Position numbers and translations under genes: made by a program
Notes under the pieces: model-generated
Databases searched by the model: none
What the model was told of the DNA's origin: nothing
Seen by the model: only the letters and a program-made list of their open reading frames with translations
DNA from: an uncultured Prevotellaceae bacterium
GTDB lineage: Bacteria; Bacteroidota; Bacteroidia; Bacteroidales; Bacteroidaceae
Assembly (NCBI GenBank): GCA_900315455.1
Contig: OMZE01000002.1
Span: forward strand, 124,001-188,000
Direction of reading: 5' to 3'
Length of the DNA stretch: 64,000 nucleotides
Shown: positions 50,884 to 60,806 of the stretch, piece after piece
Layout: each line of letters opens with the position of its first letter
Position numbering within the stretch: position 1 is the first letter of the stretch

Positions 50884-51981
50884 CTATGGCGTCATCTCGC
50901 GCTTGTCGGGCTCAACATCAACGGGTTCTTTGAAGCATTCCATGATGCCCTCCCCTTCTGCTTTTGTCAGTTCCACGCCATCCTTGAAATAAGTGCTCAC
51001 CATGTCGTCGGCCGTGTTGTCCCAATCTTGCTGGTCGACAAAACGATAAAGCGGACTGCTGTCCTTCAGCACCACGTAATCGGCACGCATACAACCTGTT
51101 CCGCATCCGCCTGACGAGCAAATGGCGGCAGCATCGGGGAAGAAAGAGAAATGAGTCTTGTAATAGGTAGACGAGAGCATTTGGATATTCTCCTGCCTGA
51201 TGCTGTAGATGGCCTGGTAGTCCTCATTGTCGGAGAAGAGCCAAAGTTCGGGGTTGTGGTCCTCGTCAAAATCGTGGAGGCAATACTTGGTAAAGTTGAT
51301 GTGCTCTGCCAACCCATACTGGTCATTATACATCCTCTCCATCTTGTCGAGATGCTCTATGGTGGAGGAATACCAATGCGGCCTCATGCCGTCCCATTTG
51401 TAGGTGTGCTTGATGAAGCATCCCCAGGGCATGATATATTCGGTCACCACCACATCCTTGCCCACACGCGGAAGTTCGATAGACACGGCGTCAACGGCTT
51501 CACCCAAAGGATAGGCAGGCTTGAAGTCTGTCAGCGGATGGCGCTCAGGTGTGAGTGTGCGTTTCGATTTGTCGTAGTCGTAGAAGAGCACGATAGAATA
51601 AGGATAGACGCCTACCGACTGGCGGAACATCACGGCGAAAAGCCTATGCCCATTGGAACGCCGCCACACACAAGCCGAAAGGTCCTGTCCGAAGTCACCC
51701 AACTCCACCGCGCTCACGTAGCCGTTGGGGCGGTCGATTTCGAATTGGTAGCAGTCCTCTTGTGCAGCAGGGTTCTCGCCATCTGTCAGTATGGCGGTGC
51801 CCGGCTCTGTAGGCCACACCCTATTGAAAGCGGTGAGCAAGGAGAAGATATTCCCGTCTCTCACACCAGTGATAACCTTTTTCGACCATCCCCTTTGAAT
51901 GGTCTCCAATTCTATCAGATTCTGGCAGTATGCCGTGCACAGCGATGCGCTGAACACCAGCAACAACAGTATTCTTTTCAT
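50884..51981 (-). CDS. Secreted protein related to the island lipoprotein (GGCGTGCM motif)
   Basis: A 365-residue protein with signal peptide MKRILLLLVFSASLCTAYCQ. It shows HDFDEDHNPELWLF (Asp-rich loop), EDYQAIYSIRQ, and SSGGCGTGCMRADYVVLKDS near the C-terminus, the same plan as the 353-residue lipoprotein at 43074-44135, so they are probably paralogues. Located between the GH43 gene and the defence operon. Function unknown. Confidence 0.65.
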   Translation of the reverse strand: MKRILLLLVFSASLCTAYCQNLIELETIQRGWSKKVITGVRDGNIFSLLTAFNRVWPTEPGTAILTDGENPAAQEDCYQFEIDRPNGYVSAVELGDFGQDLSACVWRRSNGHRLFAVMFRQSVGVYPYSIVLFYDYDKSKRTLTPERHPLTDFKPAYPLGEAVDAVSIELPRVGKDVVVTEYIMPWGCFIKHTYKWDGMRPHWYSSTIEHLDKMERMYNDQYGLAEHINFTKYCLHDFDEDHNPELWLFSDNEDYQAIYSIRQENIQMLSSTYYKTHFSFFPDAAAICSSGGCGTGCMRADYVVLKDSSPLYRFVDQQDWDNTADDMVSTYFKDGVELTKAEGEGIMECFKEPVDVEPDKREMTP

Positions 51982-52111
51982 ATTGGGGTTGTTTTTCTTT
52001 ATTACAATATTACTTACGACGACCATTTCGCCTTACTATTTGCAAAGATACTGTTTTTTGCCAAACTATTATTGTGATGCGGTGTTTTCTTTCGTAATTT
52101 TGGAATATGGG

Positions 52112-52330
52112 ATGGTGGATAGTGCCGAATCTTCGACGACTAAACGTGGGGATATGACAGCCACACAGGTGCAGAAACAACAAGACCAGAGACAACAAAT
52201 ATCCGGCTCTGGTGTCGGTCGCGCTATCGACAAGGTGGCCAAGCAGCGTGGTGGTTCAAATGATAGCAACCGTGAATGGGAAGTCGGAGGACATGGGTAT
52301 GAGGAAGATGACAGGTCAATGAGGAGATGA
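52112..52330 (+). CDS. Small hypothetical protein
   Basis: A 72-residue product: MVDSAESSTTKRGDMTATQ and QKQQDQRQQ, with Gly/Asp/Arg-rich C-terminus, low complexity. TAATTTTG (52095-52102) lies 9 bp before the ATG. Unknown; plausibly real because of the promoter. Confidence 0.42.
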   Translation: MVDSAESSTTKRGDMTATQVQKQQDQRQQISGSGVGRAIDKVAKQRGGSNDSNREWEVGGHGYEEDDRSMRR

Positions 52331-52406
52331 CCTTATTTCTATTTGCCAAAGCCTATTTATTTTGCTTTTTCTACTTAATATAATAATGTAATTTCCTTTT
52401 TTTTCT

Positions 52407-52414
52407 TAATTTTG
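52407..52414 (+). promoter_or_regulatory. Promoter -7 box upstream of the defence operon
   Basis: TAATTTTG within an AT-rich tract (52360-52413). The next start codons are 52439 (leader) and 52573 (helicase). No good -33 TTTG is seen at the usual distance. Confidence 0.5.
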
Positions 52415-52438
52415 CAGTCAATACGGAAAAACGCAACC

Positions 52439-52582
52439 ATGCAAAACAACTCCGTATCTCGACTAAGAACCAAAATCGCCTATAGGCAAACAACATATAG
52501 AACTCCCTCGCAGTGCAAAAAAGGTTTGGTCACCTGTCGAGACACTGCTTGGGAGTCTCTATTTGCTGGTATATGGAACTAA
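52439..52582 (+). CDS. Possible leader peptide upstream of the helicase
   Basis: A 47-residue open frame (MQNNSVSRLRTKIAYRQTTY start) whose stop overlaps the helicase ATG by 10 bp. Basic and Cys-containing. It could be a translational-coupling leader or a spurious frame; no family. Confidence 0.3.
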   Translation: MQNNSVSRLRTKIAYRQTTYRTPSQCKKGLVTCRDTAWESLFAGIWN

Positions 52583-55500
52583 TCAATAACGTCAACAAGA
52601 CGCTTAAAGAGGACATTGTGGTTCAGATGAAACAAGGAAGCCGGTTAGCCATAGCGGCCTCCTGTTTCTCTATCTATGCCTTCCAAGAGTTGAAGGAGGC
52701 GTTGAAGGACATCAAGGAACTACGCTTCATCTTCACCTCACCGACTTTCACCACGGAAAAAACATCCAAACAGCAAAGGGAGTTTTACATTCCCCGGCTT
52801 AATCGTGAACGCACATTGTATGGATCCGAGTTTGAGGTGAAGCTGCGCAATGAACTCACCCAAAAGGCCATTGCCCGTGAGTGTGCTGAATGGATTCGTC
52901 AAAAGGCATGTTTCAAGTCGAATAAGACAGACGAACAGATGATGGGGTTCATATGTCTTGATGATTACAGTTATTCTCCGATAAACGGTTTTACAACAGT
53001 TGACCTTGGAAGTGAGAAGGGCAATAATGCTTATATGATGATTCAGAAAGCTGAAGCACCTTTCTCCAAGGCTTACATTGACTTGTTTAACCAGATTTGG
53101 TATGATGGCAGTCGATTGCAGGTGGTGACTGAGGAAGTTATCGACAATATCAGCAACGCTTATAAGGAGAACGCCCCAGAGTTTTTGTATTTCGTAGCGC
53201 TATACAACATCTTCAATGAGTTTTTGGAGGACATCAGCGAAGACGAGTTGCCAAATGAGGCCACAGGATTCAAGAACTCCCAGATATGGAACAAACTCTA
53301 CAATTTCCAACGTGATGCGGCATTGGCTATCATCAACAAGCTGGAGAAGTTTAATGGCTGCATTCTTGCAGATAGCGTAGGTTTAGGAAAAACCTTCACC
53401 GCCCTGTCGGTCATCAAGTATTTTGAGAGTCGAAACCGAACCGTCTTAGTGCTTTGTCCCAAGAAACTCTTTGAGAACTGGAACACCTATCGGCAGAACT
53501 ATGTCAACAACCCCCTGGCCCGCGACAGATTCAACTACGATATTCTTTACCATACCGACCTATCACGAGACCGTGGCCAGTCAAACGACCTTGACCTGGA
53601 ACGGATCAATTGGGGCAACTTCGACCTGGTGGTCATAGATGAAAGTCACAACTTCCGTAATGGCGGCAAGGTGTCAACTGACGAAAACGGAGAAAACCCC
53701 AAAGAGAATCGTTATCTCCGATTGATGAATAAGGTCATTCGTGCCGGTGTGAAGACTAAAGTGCTTATGCTCTCTGCAACTCCTGTCAACAACCGCTTCA
53801 ACGACCTTAAAAACCAGTTGCAGTTGGCCTACGAGGGAGAGTCTGCCGCTTTTGACAAACTGCTGCCAACAGACAAGGGTATAGATGACATCTTCCGTCA
53901 GGCGCAAGGATCATATAATATTTGGGCAAATCTTCCACCCGAAAAGCGAACCACCGAGCGGCTACTCCAGATGCTCGACTTCGATTTCTTCAAGCTCCTC
54001 GATGCAGTGACGATTGCACGAAGCCGCAAGCATATCCAGCAATACTACGACACTTCCGACATCGGGAAATTTCCCGACCGTCTGAAACCTATTTCCCGGA
54101 ATCCTCACCTGACTGACCTTGACACGGCCATCAACTATAACGAGATATTCGACCAGTTGCAATTACTGCACCTGGCCATCTATGCACCGTCAGCATTCAT
54201 CCTTGACACGCAAATGTGGAAATACACCACAGAGGACGGAGACACTGGACATAGGCTGAGCATTGAAGAGCGTGAGCGAGGCATCCAGCGGTTGATGAAC
54301 ATGCAGCTGCTGAAACGTCTGGAATCATCGGTCAACTCATTCCGGCTGACACTGACACGTATCAAGGACTATATGCAGGAAACTCTTGATGTCATCAACC
54401 GATTCAAGAAAGGTGAGCGTTTCGCCACTGTTGATGATTACGAGAAAGCTGACACCGATGAAGACGAACAGGGCTTCACCATTGGAAAGAAGAAAAACCG
54501 CATCCTTTTGGAGGATATGGACTATATTTCCTGGCAGCGTGAGATAGAGGAAGACCTTGAAATCATCCGTCTACTTCTGCTCATGCTCCAAGACATCACA
54601 CCCGAGCACGACAGCAAGCTACAGCAGCTTATCGTTGACCTCAGAGATAAATTTGCTAATCCGATAAACGGTGACAACAAGAAAGTCCTTGTATTTACCG
54701 CTTTCTCCGATACGGCAGAGTACTTGTATAATTGTCTCGCCAATGAAATCAAGACTAAACATGGCTTGAATGTGGCCTTGGTCACAGGTGATGTGGAAGC
54801 GCGAAGTACATTGAAGTTGAGAGAGAAGTTGGACTTCAACAAAGTGCTGACGCTATTCTCCCCTATTTCCAAGGAACGTGAGGCGCTTTATCCTAATATC
54901 AAGGAAGAAATTGATGTGCTGATAGCCACCGACTGTATCTCCGAGGGTCAGAACCTTCAGGACTGTGACTACCTGCTCAACTATGACATTCACTGGAATC
55001 CTGTGCGAATCATCCAGCGTTTCGGACGTATTGACCGTATCGGCTCTAAAAATGCTCAGATTCAATTGGTCAACTACTGGCCCGATATGACTCTTGATGA
55101 ATACATCAACTTGAAAGGCCGTGTAGAATCCAAGATGAAAGTGACTGTCATGACGGCAACGGGCGATGACAATATTCTCTCTCCAGAGGAGAAAGATGAT
55201 TTGGAGTACCGTCGTCAGCAGCTCAAACGACTACAAGAGGATGTCGTCGATTTGGAGGAGATGAACAGTGGTGTAAGCATTATGGATTTGGGGCTGAATG
55301 AATTCCGACTTGACTTGTTGGAATACATGAATGCCAATAACGACGTGGAACATACGCCTTTCGGCTTACACGCCGTTGTTAGGGCTAATGAAAACGCTCC
55401 AGTCGGAACAGTCTTTGTGCTGAAAAACCGTACTGCGGGGGTTAACATCGACCATAAGAACCAGTTGCACCCGTTTTATATGGTCTATGTCAAGGAAGAC

Positions 55501-55800
55501 GGTGAGGTGCTGGTGGACCACCTGCACCCGAAAGATTTGCTTGACAAGATGCGACTGCTATGCAAGCCAATGACAAAGCCAGACGTAAAACTATGCCGTG
55601 ACTTCAATAAAGAGACTCGCGACGGATTGCGTATGGACAAATACTCGGAATTGCTTGGCAAAGCCATCCAATCCATCATTACCAAAAAGGAAGAGTCTGA
55701 CATTGACAGTTTCCTCGAAGGTTTCGCTGCAGATCTATTTGAGGAACACTTTGTTGGACTTGATGATTTTGAACTCATCTGTTTCTTGGTAATCAAGTAG
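52573..55800 (+). CDS. SNF2-type helicase with PLD-like N-terminal domain
   Basis: A 1,075-residue protein. Residues about 20-200: PLD-like region (RLAIAASCFSIYAFQELKE, FIFTSPTF) without an obvious HxK pair. Residues about 240-850: SF2 helicase: FQRDAALAIINKLEKF, Walker A ADSVGLGKTF (about 265), DESHNFRNGG (about 356), LSATPVNNRF (about 400), VFTAFSDTAEYL, and QRFGRIDRIGS (motif VI, about 815). A C-terminal domain of about 220 residues follows. Helicases of this type are found in phage-defence islands and drive DNA translocation. The start at 52573 is preferred because it fits the family's N-terminus. Confidence 0.88.
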   Translation: MELINNVNKTLKEDIVVQMKQGSRLAIAASCFSIYAFQELKEALKDIKELRFIFTSPTFTTEKTSKQQREFYIPRLNRERTLYGSEFEVKLRNELTQKAIARECAEWIRQKACFKSNKTDEQMMGFICLDDYSYSPINGFTTVDLGSEKGNNAYMMIQKAEAPFSKAYIDLFNQIWYDGSRLQVVTEEVIDNISNAYKENAPEFLYFVALYNIFNEFLEDISEDELPNEATGFKNSQIWNKLYNFQRDAALAIINKLEKFNGCILADSVGLGKTFTALSVIKYFESRNRTVLVLCPKKLFENWNTYRQNYVNNPLARDRFNYDILYHTDLSRDRGQSNDLDLERINWGNFDLVVIDESHNFRNGGKVSTDENGENPKENRYLRLMNKVIRAGVKTKVLMLSATPVNNRFNDLKNQLQLAYEGESAAFDKLLPTDKGIDDIFRQAQGSYNIWANLPPEKRTTERLLQMLDFDFFKLLDAVTIARSRKHIQQYYDTSDIGKFPDRLKPISRNPHLTDLDTAINYNEIFDQLQLLHLAIYAPSAFILDTQMWKYTTEDGDTGHRLSIEERERGIQRLMNMQLLKRLESSVNSFRLTLTRIKDYMQETLDVINRFKKGERFATVDDYEKADTDEDEQGFTIGKKKNRILLEDMDYISWQREIEEDLEIIRLLLLMLQDITPEHDSKLQQLIVDLRDKFANPINGDNKKVLVFTAFSDTAEYLYNCLANEIKTKHGLNVALVTGDVEARSTLKLREKLDFNKVLTLFSPISKEREALYPNIKEEIDVLIATDCISEGQNLQDCDYLLNYDIHWNPVRIIQRFGRIDRIGSKNAQIQLVNYWPDMTLDEYINLKGRVESKMKVTVMTATGDDNILSPEEKDDLEYRRQQLKRLQEDVVDLEEMNSGVSIMDLGLNEFRLDLLEYMNANNDVEHTPFGLHAVVRANENAPVGTVFVLKNRTAGVNIDHKNQLHPFYMVYVKEDGEVLVDHLHPKDLLDKMRLLCKPMTKPDVKLCRDFNKETRDGLRMDKYSELLGKAIQSIITKKEESDIDSFLEGFAADLFEEHFVGLDDFELICFLVIK

Positions 55801-55805
55801 AGCCT

Positions 55806-56411
55806 ATGTATCAATTGCCACAATCCACACTTATTAACCGACCGCTATACAAGAAAGCGGTCTTTGAGAAGTTCAACTTGAAAACGGCTGAACGTGACCG
55901 CTTTGATGCGGATGTGAGTCGTATGGCGATTGTAGCGCAGATTTCCACGAAGACAGTACCTGCACTCGGTAGCGGCAAGGACGTGCCTACCTTCTATGTG
56001 TTACAAGTTCAGATGAAACGAAAGGATTACGACACTAAGAACATCCTTATGCTTCATAAACTGATTCCACAACATATCATCTTCGCTCTACAATTTGAAC
56101 AGCAGACGCAGTTCTGTATCATCCACACTCGTTTGCAACAATCAGAATGGTTTCCAACGGACAATGCAATCATTTCCCTGAAAGGCTTGACTCTCGATGA
56201 TGTGTGGAACAATATCGTCGCAGAGATAGGCAACCTCGATGGCACATCCGAAGAAAGCATAGAACAACAAATCATCAAGCGAGAACAAAGAGCCAAACTG
56301 CTCCAGCAGATAGAATCTCTCGAAAAACGTTGTCGTTCAGAAAAGCAGACACGTAAGAAATATGAGTTACATCAGCAATTAATTAGGTTAAAGGAGGAAT
56401 TGAATGCTTAA
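55806..56411 (+). CDS. DUF4391 family protein
   Basis: A 201-residue protein starting MYQLPQSTLINRPLYKKAVF, matching DUF4391 proteins encoded with helicase and methylase genes in defence loci. Central FYVLQVQMKRKDYDTKN is basic, and the C-terminus is a coiled coil (EKRCRSEKQTRKKYELHQQ). No catalytic motif seen; probably a structural or adaptor subunit. It starts 5 bp after the helicase stop, and its stop overlaps the next ATG. Confidence 0.8.
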   Translation: MYQLPQSTLINRPLYKKAVFEKFNLKTAERDRFDADVSRMAIVAQISTKTVPALGSGKDVPTFYVLQVQMKRKDYDTKNILMLHKLIPQHIIFALQFEQQTQFCIIHTRLQQSEWFPTDNAIISLKGLTLDDVWNNIVAEIGNLDGTSEESIEQQIIKREQRAKLLQQIESLEKRCRSEKQTRKKYELHQQLIRLKEELNA

Positions 56412-56898
56412 TAACGAAGAATTACGCTATAAAATAGCAACCATATATCTGAAAGAGATATCCCTAAAGGGTAGATACACTGAAATTGGTTTTTTGAATA
56501 AAAAAGCCAAGGATACATTATTGAGTGGATTATCCCAAGAAGATAATAGATATTGGTATTTGTATATTGATTCTGCAAAAAATCTCCTTATTGAACAAGA
56601 CCTTATGGTTTTAACGGAGAAAGAGAATTTTGCAGATTTGACAGAAAAAGGATATAAAGCTGCGAAATACGCGACTATCACTGACTATTTTTTACACGAG
56701 GAGAAAAAGAAAAAAATTGGAAAACAATTGGAATTTGGAGAAAAAATTGCAGTTATCGTATCTGCCGTAATTACTGTTGTCATTCCTATTATAGGATTGA
56801 TAACAAAGAAATTAGAACTTGGTTTATTGGTGGCCATCTTCTTTGCGGGATTAGTAATTGGTTTTTTTATTGATAGATTAATTAAAAGAGTATCTTAA
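56404..56898 (+). CDS. Two-TM protein of the defence operon
   Basis: A 164-residue AT-rich gene. Residues 1-105 are soluble and Lys/Glu-rich; 115-135 (AVIVSAVITVVIPIIGLI) and 140-158 (LGLLVAIFFAGLVIGFFI) are membrane segments. It overlaps DUF4391 by 8 bp, and its TAATG overlaps the next gene. A membrane-effector partner of the nuclease gene is a reasonable idea; no family is recognised. Confidence 0.68.
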   Translation: MLNNEELRYKIATIYLKEISLKGRYTEIGFLNKKAKDTLLSGLSQEDNRYWYLYIDSAKNLLIEQDLMVLTEKENFADLTEKGYKAAKYATITDYFLHEEKKKKIGKQLEFGEKIAVIVSAVITVVIPIIGLITKKLELGLLVAIFFAGLVIGFFIDRLIKRVS

Positions 56899-58721
56899 TG
56901 ACCAAGAAATTAGATACAAAATCTATTGAAGAAATAGGAGTTGGTGAAATAAGAAAATATTTCAATTATAGTTCCACCATATCTCCGGAAATCCCAACGG
57001 GAGACAAAGGTCCCGTATGGGATGGCTCATTGTTGTTGTATTCTGCGGATGGGAAAAACAGAAACTCATCGATGATTGGACCTATTCATACGCAGGTTAA
57101 GGCAACATGCAATACAACGATTCCATCATCAACTGCAAGATATAAAGTTAAGGTTGAAAATCTGTCTATTTATCAGAATAATCTTGGTGTCGCATTTTTC
57201 CTTGTATATATCAACCCACAAACAAAGGATAGCAAGATTTTCTATTCCCTTTTAGCTCCGATGGAACTTAAACATTACATAACGAAGGCCAATGGGAAAA
57301 AAAACATCTCCATTGAATTAAAGGCGCTGCCTCCATTGGATAGGGAAATTGAAAATCAATTTCTTGATTTTTATAATGACTGTAAAAGACAAGCTAATTA
57401 CAGCCAACCGATTTTCTTACAAGACATAGAAGATAATGTTGAAAACCTGAAATTTCATTTTACATACGAGAGTAAGAACAGGTTTGATTTGATAAAGTAT
57501 ATTACAACAAAGAAGCATTTCATTTACGCCACATTGAAAGGGGATCCTACAAGTACCCTTCATCCTATAGGAGACCATCGGTTTCAACTAAAGGCTGTAC
57601 AAGAGGTTAATCTTAATATTTCAGTTGGGAACAAGACCTATTTTGATAAATGTTTTTTAGAAGTTGAAAATGGTGAGGTCTTTGTTGTTGTAAAGGATGT
57701 AATGAAATTCCATCTTCCAATGGAATCAGATTTACCCTACACAGGAAAGATTAATATTACCCCAACATACCATACGCTTTCTCAAAAAATTCATACATTG
57801 GAGTTTTTGATTGATATCATAAAAACAAAATCTTTTTATGTGGATGGCTCTAAAATGACAGTTTCCAATATTAGTGATAATGATTTTGTTAATATTAAGG
57901 AAGATTTGGATAGCTCCGTCAATTTAAGTAAAGTACTGGAGCTATTGCATGTCAACAAAGACCTTGACATAAGCCATCTTACTGATAATGAGATAAGGAA
58001 TATCAACTTTTTAATCAACTATTTCTTATTTCATAAGGAGAACGTTATGCCAAACATCACTCCACCACAATTAGTAAAGATGGATATATCCAACATCTCT
58101 ATATTATTTTTTGTAGACGAAATTGAAGGTTCTGGAAAGCTAAGGGTAAAATCAGCTTACGACCTTAAATCCATTCAGTTTTATACTATAATTGATGATG
58201 AAGACAAAAAGGTTGTAGTTCCGCCCTATGTGGGTTATGGAAAGATTGCATTTAGAGACGTTGACAACATCAACTATTCTGATATTCTACCGTCATTTAA
58301 AGAGACACAATCCAATGATAATAGGTTTTATCAAGCTATGAATTGGACAATTCTTAGAATGATAATGGGCTATGATGCTCAAAAAAAACATAATAAGTTG
58401 TTGTTGGAAACAGCTCTTGAAATGTCGAATTGGTTAGAGGCTGAAGATCCTGATAAATCATCTCATTTCATCCATGTCATTAATCGGTTACAGATAATTA
58501 AACGATTACGCAAGTTAACCAAAGAGGAAGAAGATATATTGATGTCTATTCTTGAATTGGCAGACTGTAGTGATGAAATGAAATTTGCCGCGCACTTGTT
58601 GCTTGACAACACAGAAATGGCTAAAAGATATTTTAGCAGACTGGAAAAATCAATGCAACAACAATATAAAAATGAATTTCCACTTTATAATCTCATAGAT
58701 TACCATTACAATTATGAATAA
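56898..58721 (+). CDS. DUF4365-type putative PD-(D/E)xK nuclease
   Basis: A 607-residue protein. The N-terminal domain resembles DUF4365: EIGVGEIRKYFNYS, PVWDGSLLLYS (Asp about 41) and PIHTQVKAT (Q-x-K, about 65-67) with a following beta-rich core, as in PD-(D/E)xK nucleases. Residues 200-600 are unique, low-GC and Lys/Asn-rich. Overlaps both neighbours (TAATG; 8-bp overlap with the methylase). It is the best candidate effector of the system. Confidence 0.72.
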   Translation: MTKKLDTKSIEEIGVGEIRKYFNYSSTISPEIPTGDKGPVWDGSLLLYSADGKNRNSSMIGPIHTQVKATCNTTIPSSTARYKVKVENLSIYQNNLGVAFFLVYINPQTKDSKIFYSLLAPMELKHYITKANGKKNISIELKALPPLDREIENQFLDFYNDCKRQANYSQPIFLQDIEDNVENLKFHFTYESKNRFDLIKYITTKKHFIYATLKGDPTSTLHPIGDHRFQLKAVQEVNLNISVGNKTYFDKCFLEVENGEVFVVVKDVMKFHLPMESDLPYTGKINITPTYHTLSQKIHTLEFLIDIIKTKSFYVDGSKMTVSNISDNDFVNIKEDLDSSVNLSKVLELLHVNKDLDISHLTDNEIRNINFLINYFLFHKENVMPNITPPQLVKMDISNISILFFVDEIEGSGKLRVKSAYDLKSIQFYTIIDDEDKKVVVPPYVGYGKIAFRDVDNINYSDILPSFKETQSNDNRFYQAMNWTILRMIMGYDAQKKHNKLLLETALEMSNWLEAEDPDKSSHFIHVINRLQIIKRLRKLTKEEEDILMSILELADCSDEMKFAAHLLLDNTEMAKRYFSRLEKSMQQQYKNEFPLYNLIDYHYNYE

Positions 58722-60792
58722 ACTAAAAATGCAGACCACAGATATTGTGGATGAAAACGTCAGGAAGATTGGGGAACTATTTCCCAACTGCCTGACAGAA
58801 CGGCTGGACGAGAACGGACGGTCAGAAGTTGTAATAGACTTCGATCAACTCAGACAAGAATTATCAAAGAATATTGTCGAGGGAACTGAAGAACGCTACC
58901 AGTTCACATGGCCTGACAAACGTAATGCTATTCGTTTGGCAAATGCGCCAACAACGGACACACTGCGTCCAGTTCGTGACAATGAAACCAAACCAACAGG
59001 AGCAGATAGTTCAGGGAAACCTTATTGCAGTACAGGCAGCGTAAACTTTGACACAACACAGAACCTCTATATAGAAGGCGACAATCTTCAAGTGCTGAAA
59101 CTGCTGCGTGAGAACTATCTCGGCAAAGTGAAGATGATTTACATCGATCCACCATATAATACGGGCAACGACTTCGTTTATAACGATGATTTCGGAATGG
59201 ATGCTTCAACATGGAGTGATAGTAGTGGTGACTATGATGAAGAAGGTAATTGGCTAACAGATAAGTATACTATAAATACAGAGAGTAATGGGCGTTTCCA
59301 TACTGACTGGCTCAATATGATTTATCCTCGTTTGAAGGTAGCAAAGGATTTGTTGAGCGAGGATGGGGCGATATTCATTTCAATAGATGACCGCGAGGCA
59401 GAGAACCTTATTAAGGTTTGCAATGAAATATATGGAGAATCATGTTTCGTAGCAAATATCAGTTGGCAAAAGACATACTCTCCAAGAAATGATTCTAAAG
59501 GTGTACCAGCAGAAAAAGAATGCATTGTCATTTATAGCCGTTATCCAGGTTGGATTCCTAATCGTCTGTCACGAACAGACGAGATGAATAAAATGTATGG
59601 GAATCCGGATAATGATCCTAAAGGTTCATGGAGAAATGATAATGCCTTCGCTTCAGAAGCAAAAACACACCAAGGTATGGTCTACGCTATTCAGAATCCA
59701 TTTAATGGTAGTATGATATACCCCTATGCAAATGGACACTGGCGCTATAGCCAACAAGAGATGTTGAACCATATGAACGGCTGGTGCGAATATGAACTAA
59801 GAGATATAAATGATGCTGATTCTCGGGCTAAAATATGCGGTGTTGATGTCAAAGATGTGCGTTCTGGAGTTAAAGCAATTGTACTTAAAGAGAGTTTGGA
59901 AGTTTCCAAAATCAAAGCAGAATTTGTACTTCAAAGAGGACAGTGGCCTAAATTCTATTTTACGAAGAATGGTTCAGGTGGAATCGGACGAAAGACTTAT
60001 TTGTCGGAAGTAGAAGGGAAGATGGTCACTAACCTGTGGCCTCATACTGAAGTTGGACATACAGACGAAGCGAAAAAAGAATTGAAAGCACTCTTTGACG
60101 GTGATATTCCATTTGATACGCCTAAGCCAGTCCGTTTGCTTAATCGCATTGTTCAGATTGCAACCGATGAAGATAGTACTGTACTCGACTTTTTCTCGGG
60201 CTCTGCCACAACTGCACATGCTGTGATGCAGCACAACGCTTCCAATAGTGCTCACCGCAAATTTATCTTGGTACAAATACCAGAAAATGTTGATAATAAA
60301 TATGGCAATCTTTGTGAAATAGGCAAAGAGCGCATCCGTCGTGCGGGAAAGAAAATCAAAGAGGAGTCACCACTAACCACACAAGACCTTGATACAGGCT
60401 TCCGTGTATTGAAACTCGACTCGTCGAATATGCCGGATGTCTATTACACTCCATCAGAGTTTAATGAGCAGAAACTCTTTGACGACAACATCAAGCCCGA
60501 CCGCACAGAGGAAGACCTTCTTTTCCAGACAATGATAGAACTTGGCATTGAGTTGAGTGCCAAGATTGAAAAGCGCAGCATTGCCGGCAAGACGGTCTGG
60601 AGTGTCAGCGACGGTTACCTGATGGCTTGCTTCGATGAAGAAGTAAACGAGACGACCATCACAGAGATAGCCCGTCAACACCCTTACTATTTCGTAATGC
60701 GTGACAGCAGTCTTGCCAACGACCAAGTTGCCGACAACTTCGAGCAGATTTGGAATGAGTATAGCAAAGACACAGTTAGAAGAATTATTTAA
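58714..60792 (+). CDS. Type III-like adenine DNA methyltransferase (Mod)
   Basis: A 692-residue enzyme. Beta-class order: catalytic motif YIDPPYNTGNDFVYND (DPPY, about 145) first, then a long target-recognition region, and the AdoMet-binding DFFSGSATTAHAV (about 490) late. ATG 58714 overlaps the previous stop; M6 is an alternative. Unlike classic type III loci there is no Res gene next to it in this window. It should protect host DNA. The C-terminal end (FEQIWNEYSKDTV) is mirrored in a scar at 63560-63651. Confidence 0.9.
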   Translation: MNKLKMQTTDIVDENVRKIGELFPNCLTERLDENGRSEVVIDFDQLRQELSKNIVEGTEERYQFTWPDKRNAIRLANAPTTDTLRPVRDNETKPTGADSSGKPYCSTGSVNFDTTQNLYIEGDNLQVLKLLRENYLGKVKMIYIDPPYNTGNDFVYNDDFGMDASTWSDSSGDYDEEGNWLTDKYTINTESNGRFHTDWLNMIYPRLKVAKDLLSEDGAIFISIDDREAENLIKVCNEIYGESCFVANISWQKTYSPRNDSKGVPAEKECIVIYSRYPGWIPNRLSRTDEMNKMYGNPDNDPKGSWRNDNAFASEAKTHQGMVYAIQNPFNGSMIYPYANGHWRYSQQEMLNHMNGWCEYELRDINDADSRAKICGVDVKDVRSGVKAIVLKESLEVSKIKAEFVLQRGQWPKFYFTKNGSGGIGRKTYLSEVEGKMVTNLWPHTEVGHTDEAKKELKALFDGDIPFDTPKPVRLLNRIVQIATDEDSTVLDFFSGSATTAHAVMQHNASNSAHRKFILVQIPENVDNKYGNLCEIGKERIRRAGKKIKEESPLTTQDLDTGFRVLKLDSSNMPDVYYTPSEFNEQKLFDDNIKPDRTEEDLLFQTMIELGIELSAKIEKRSIAGKTVWSVSDGYLMACFDEEVNETTITEIARQHPYYFVMRDSSLANDQVADNFEQIWNEYSKDTVRRII

Positions 60793-60806
60793 TAACAAAG
60801 ACAATA

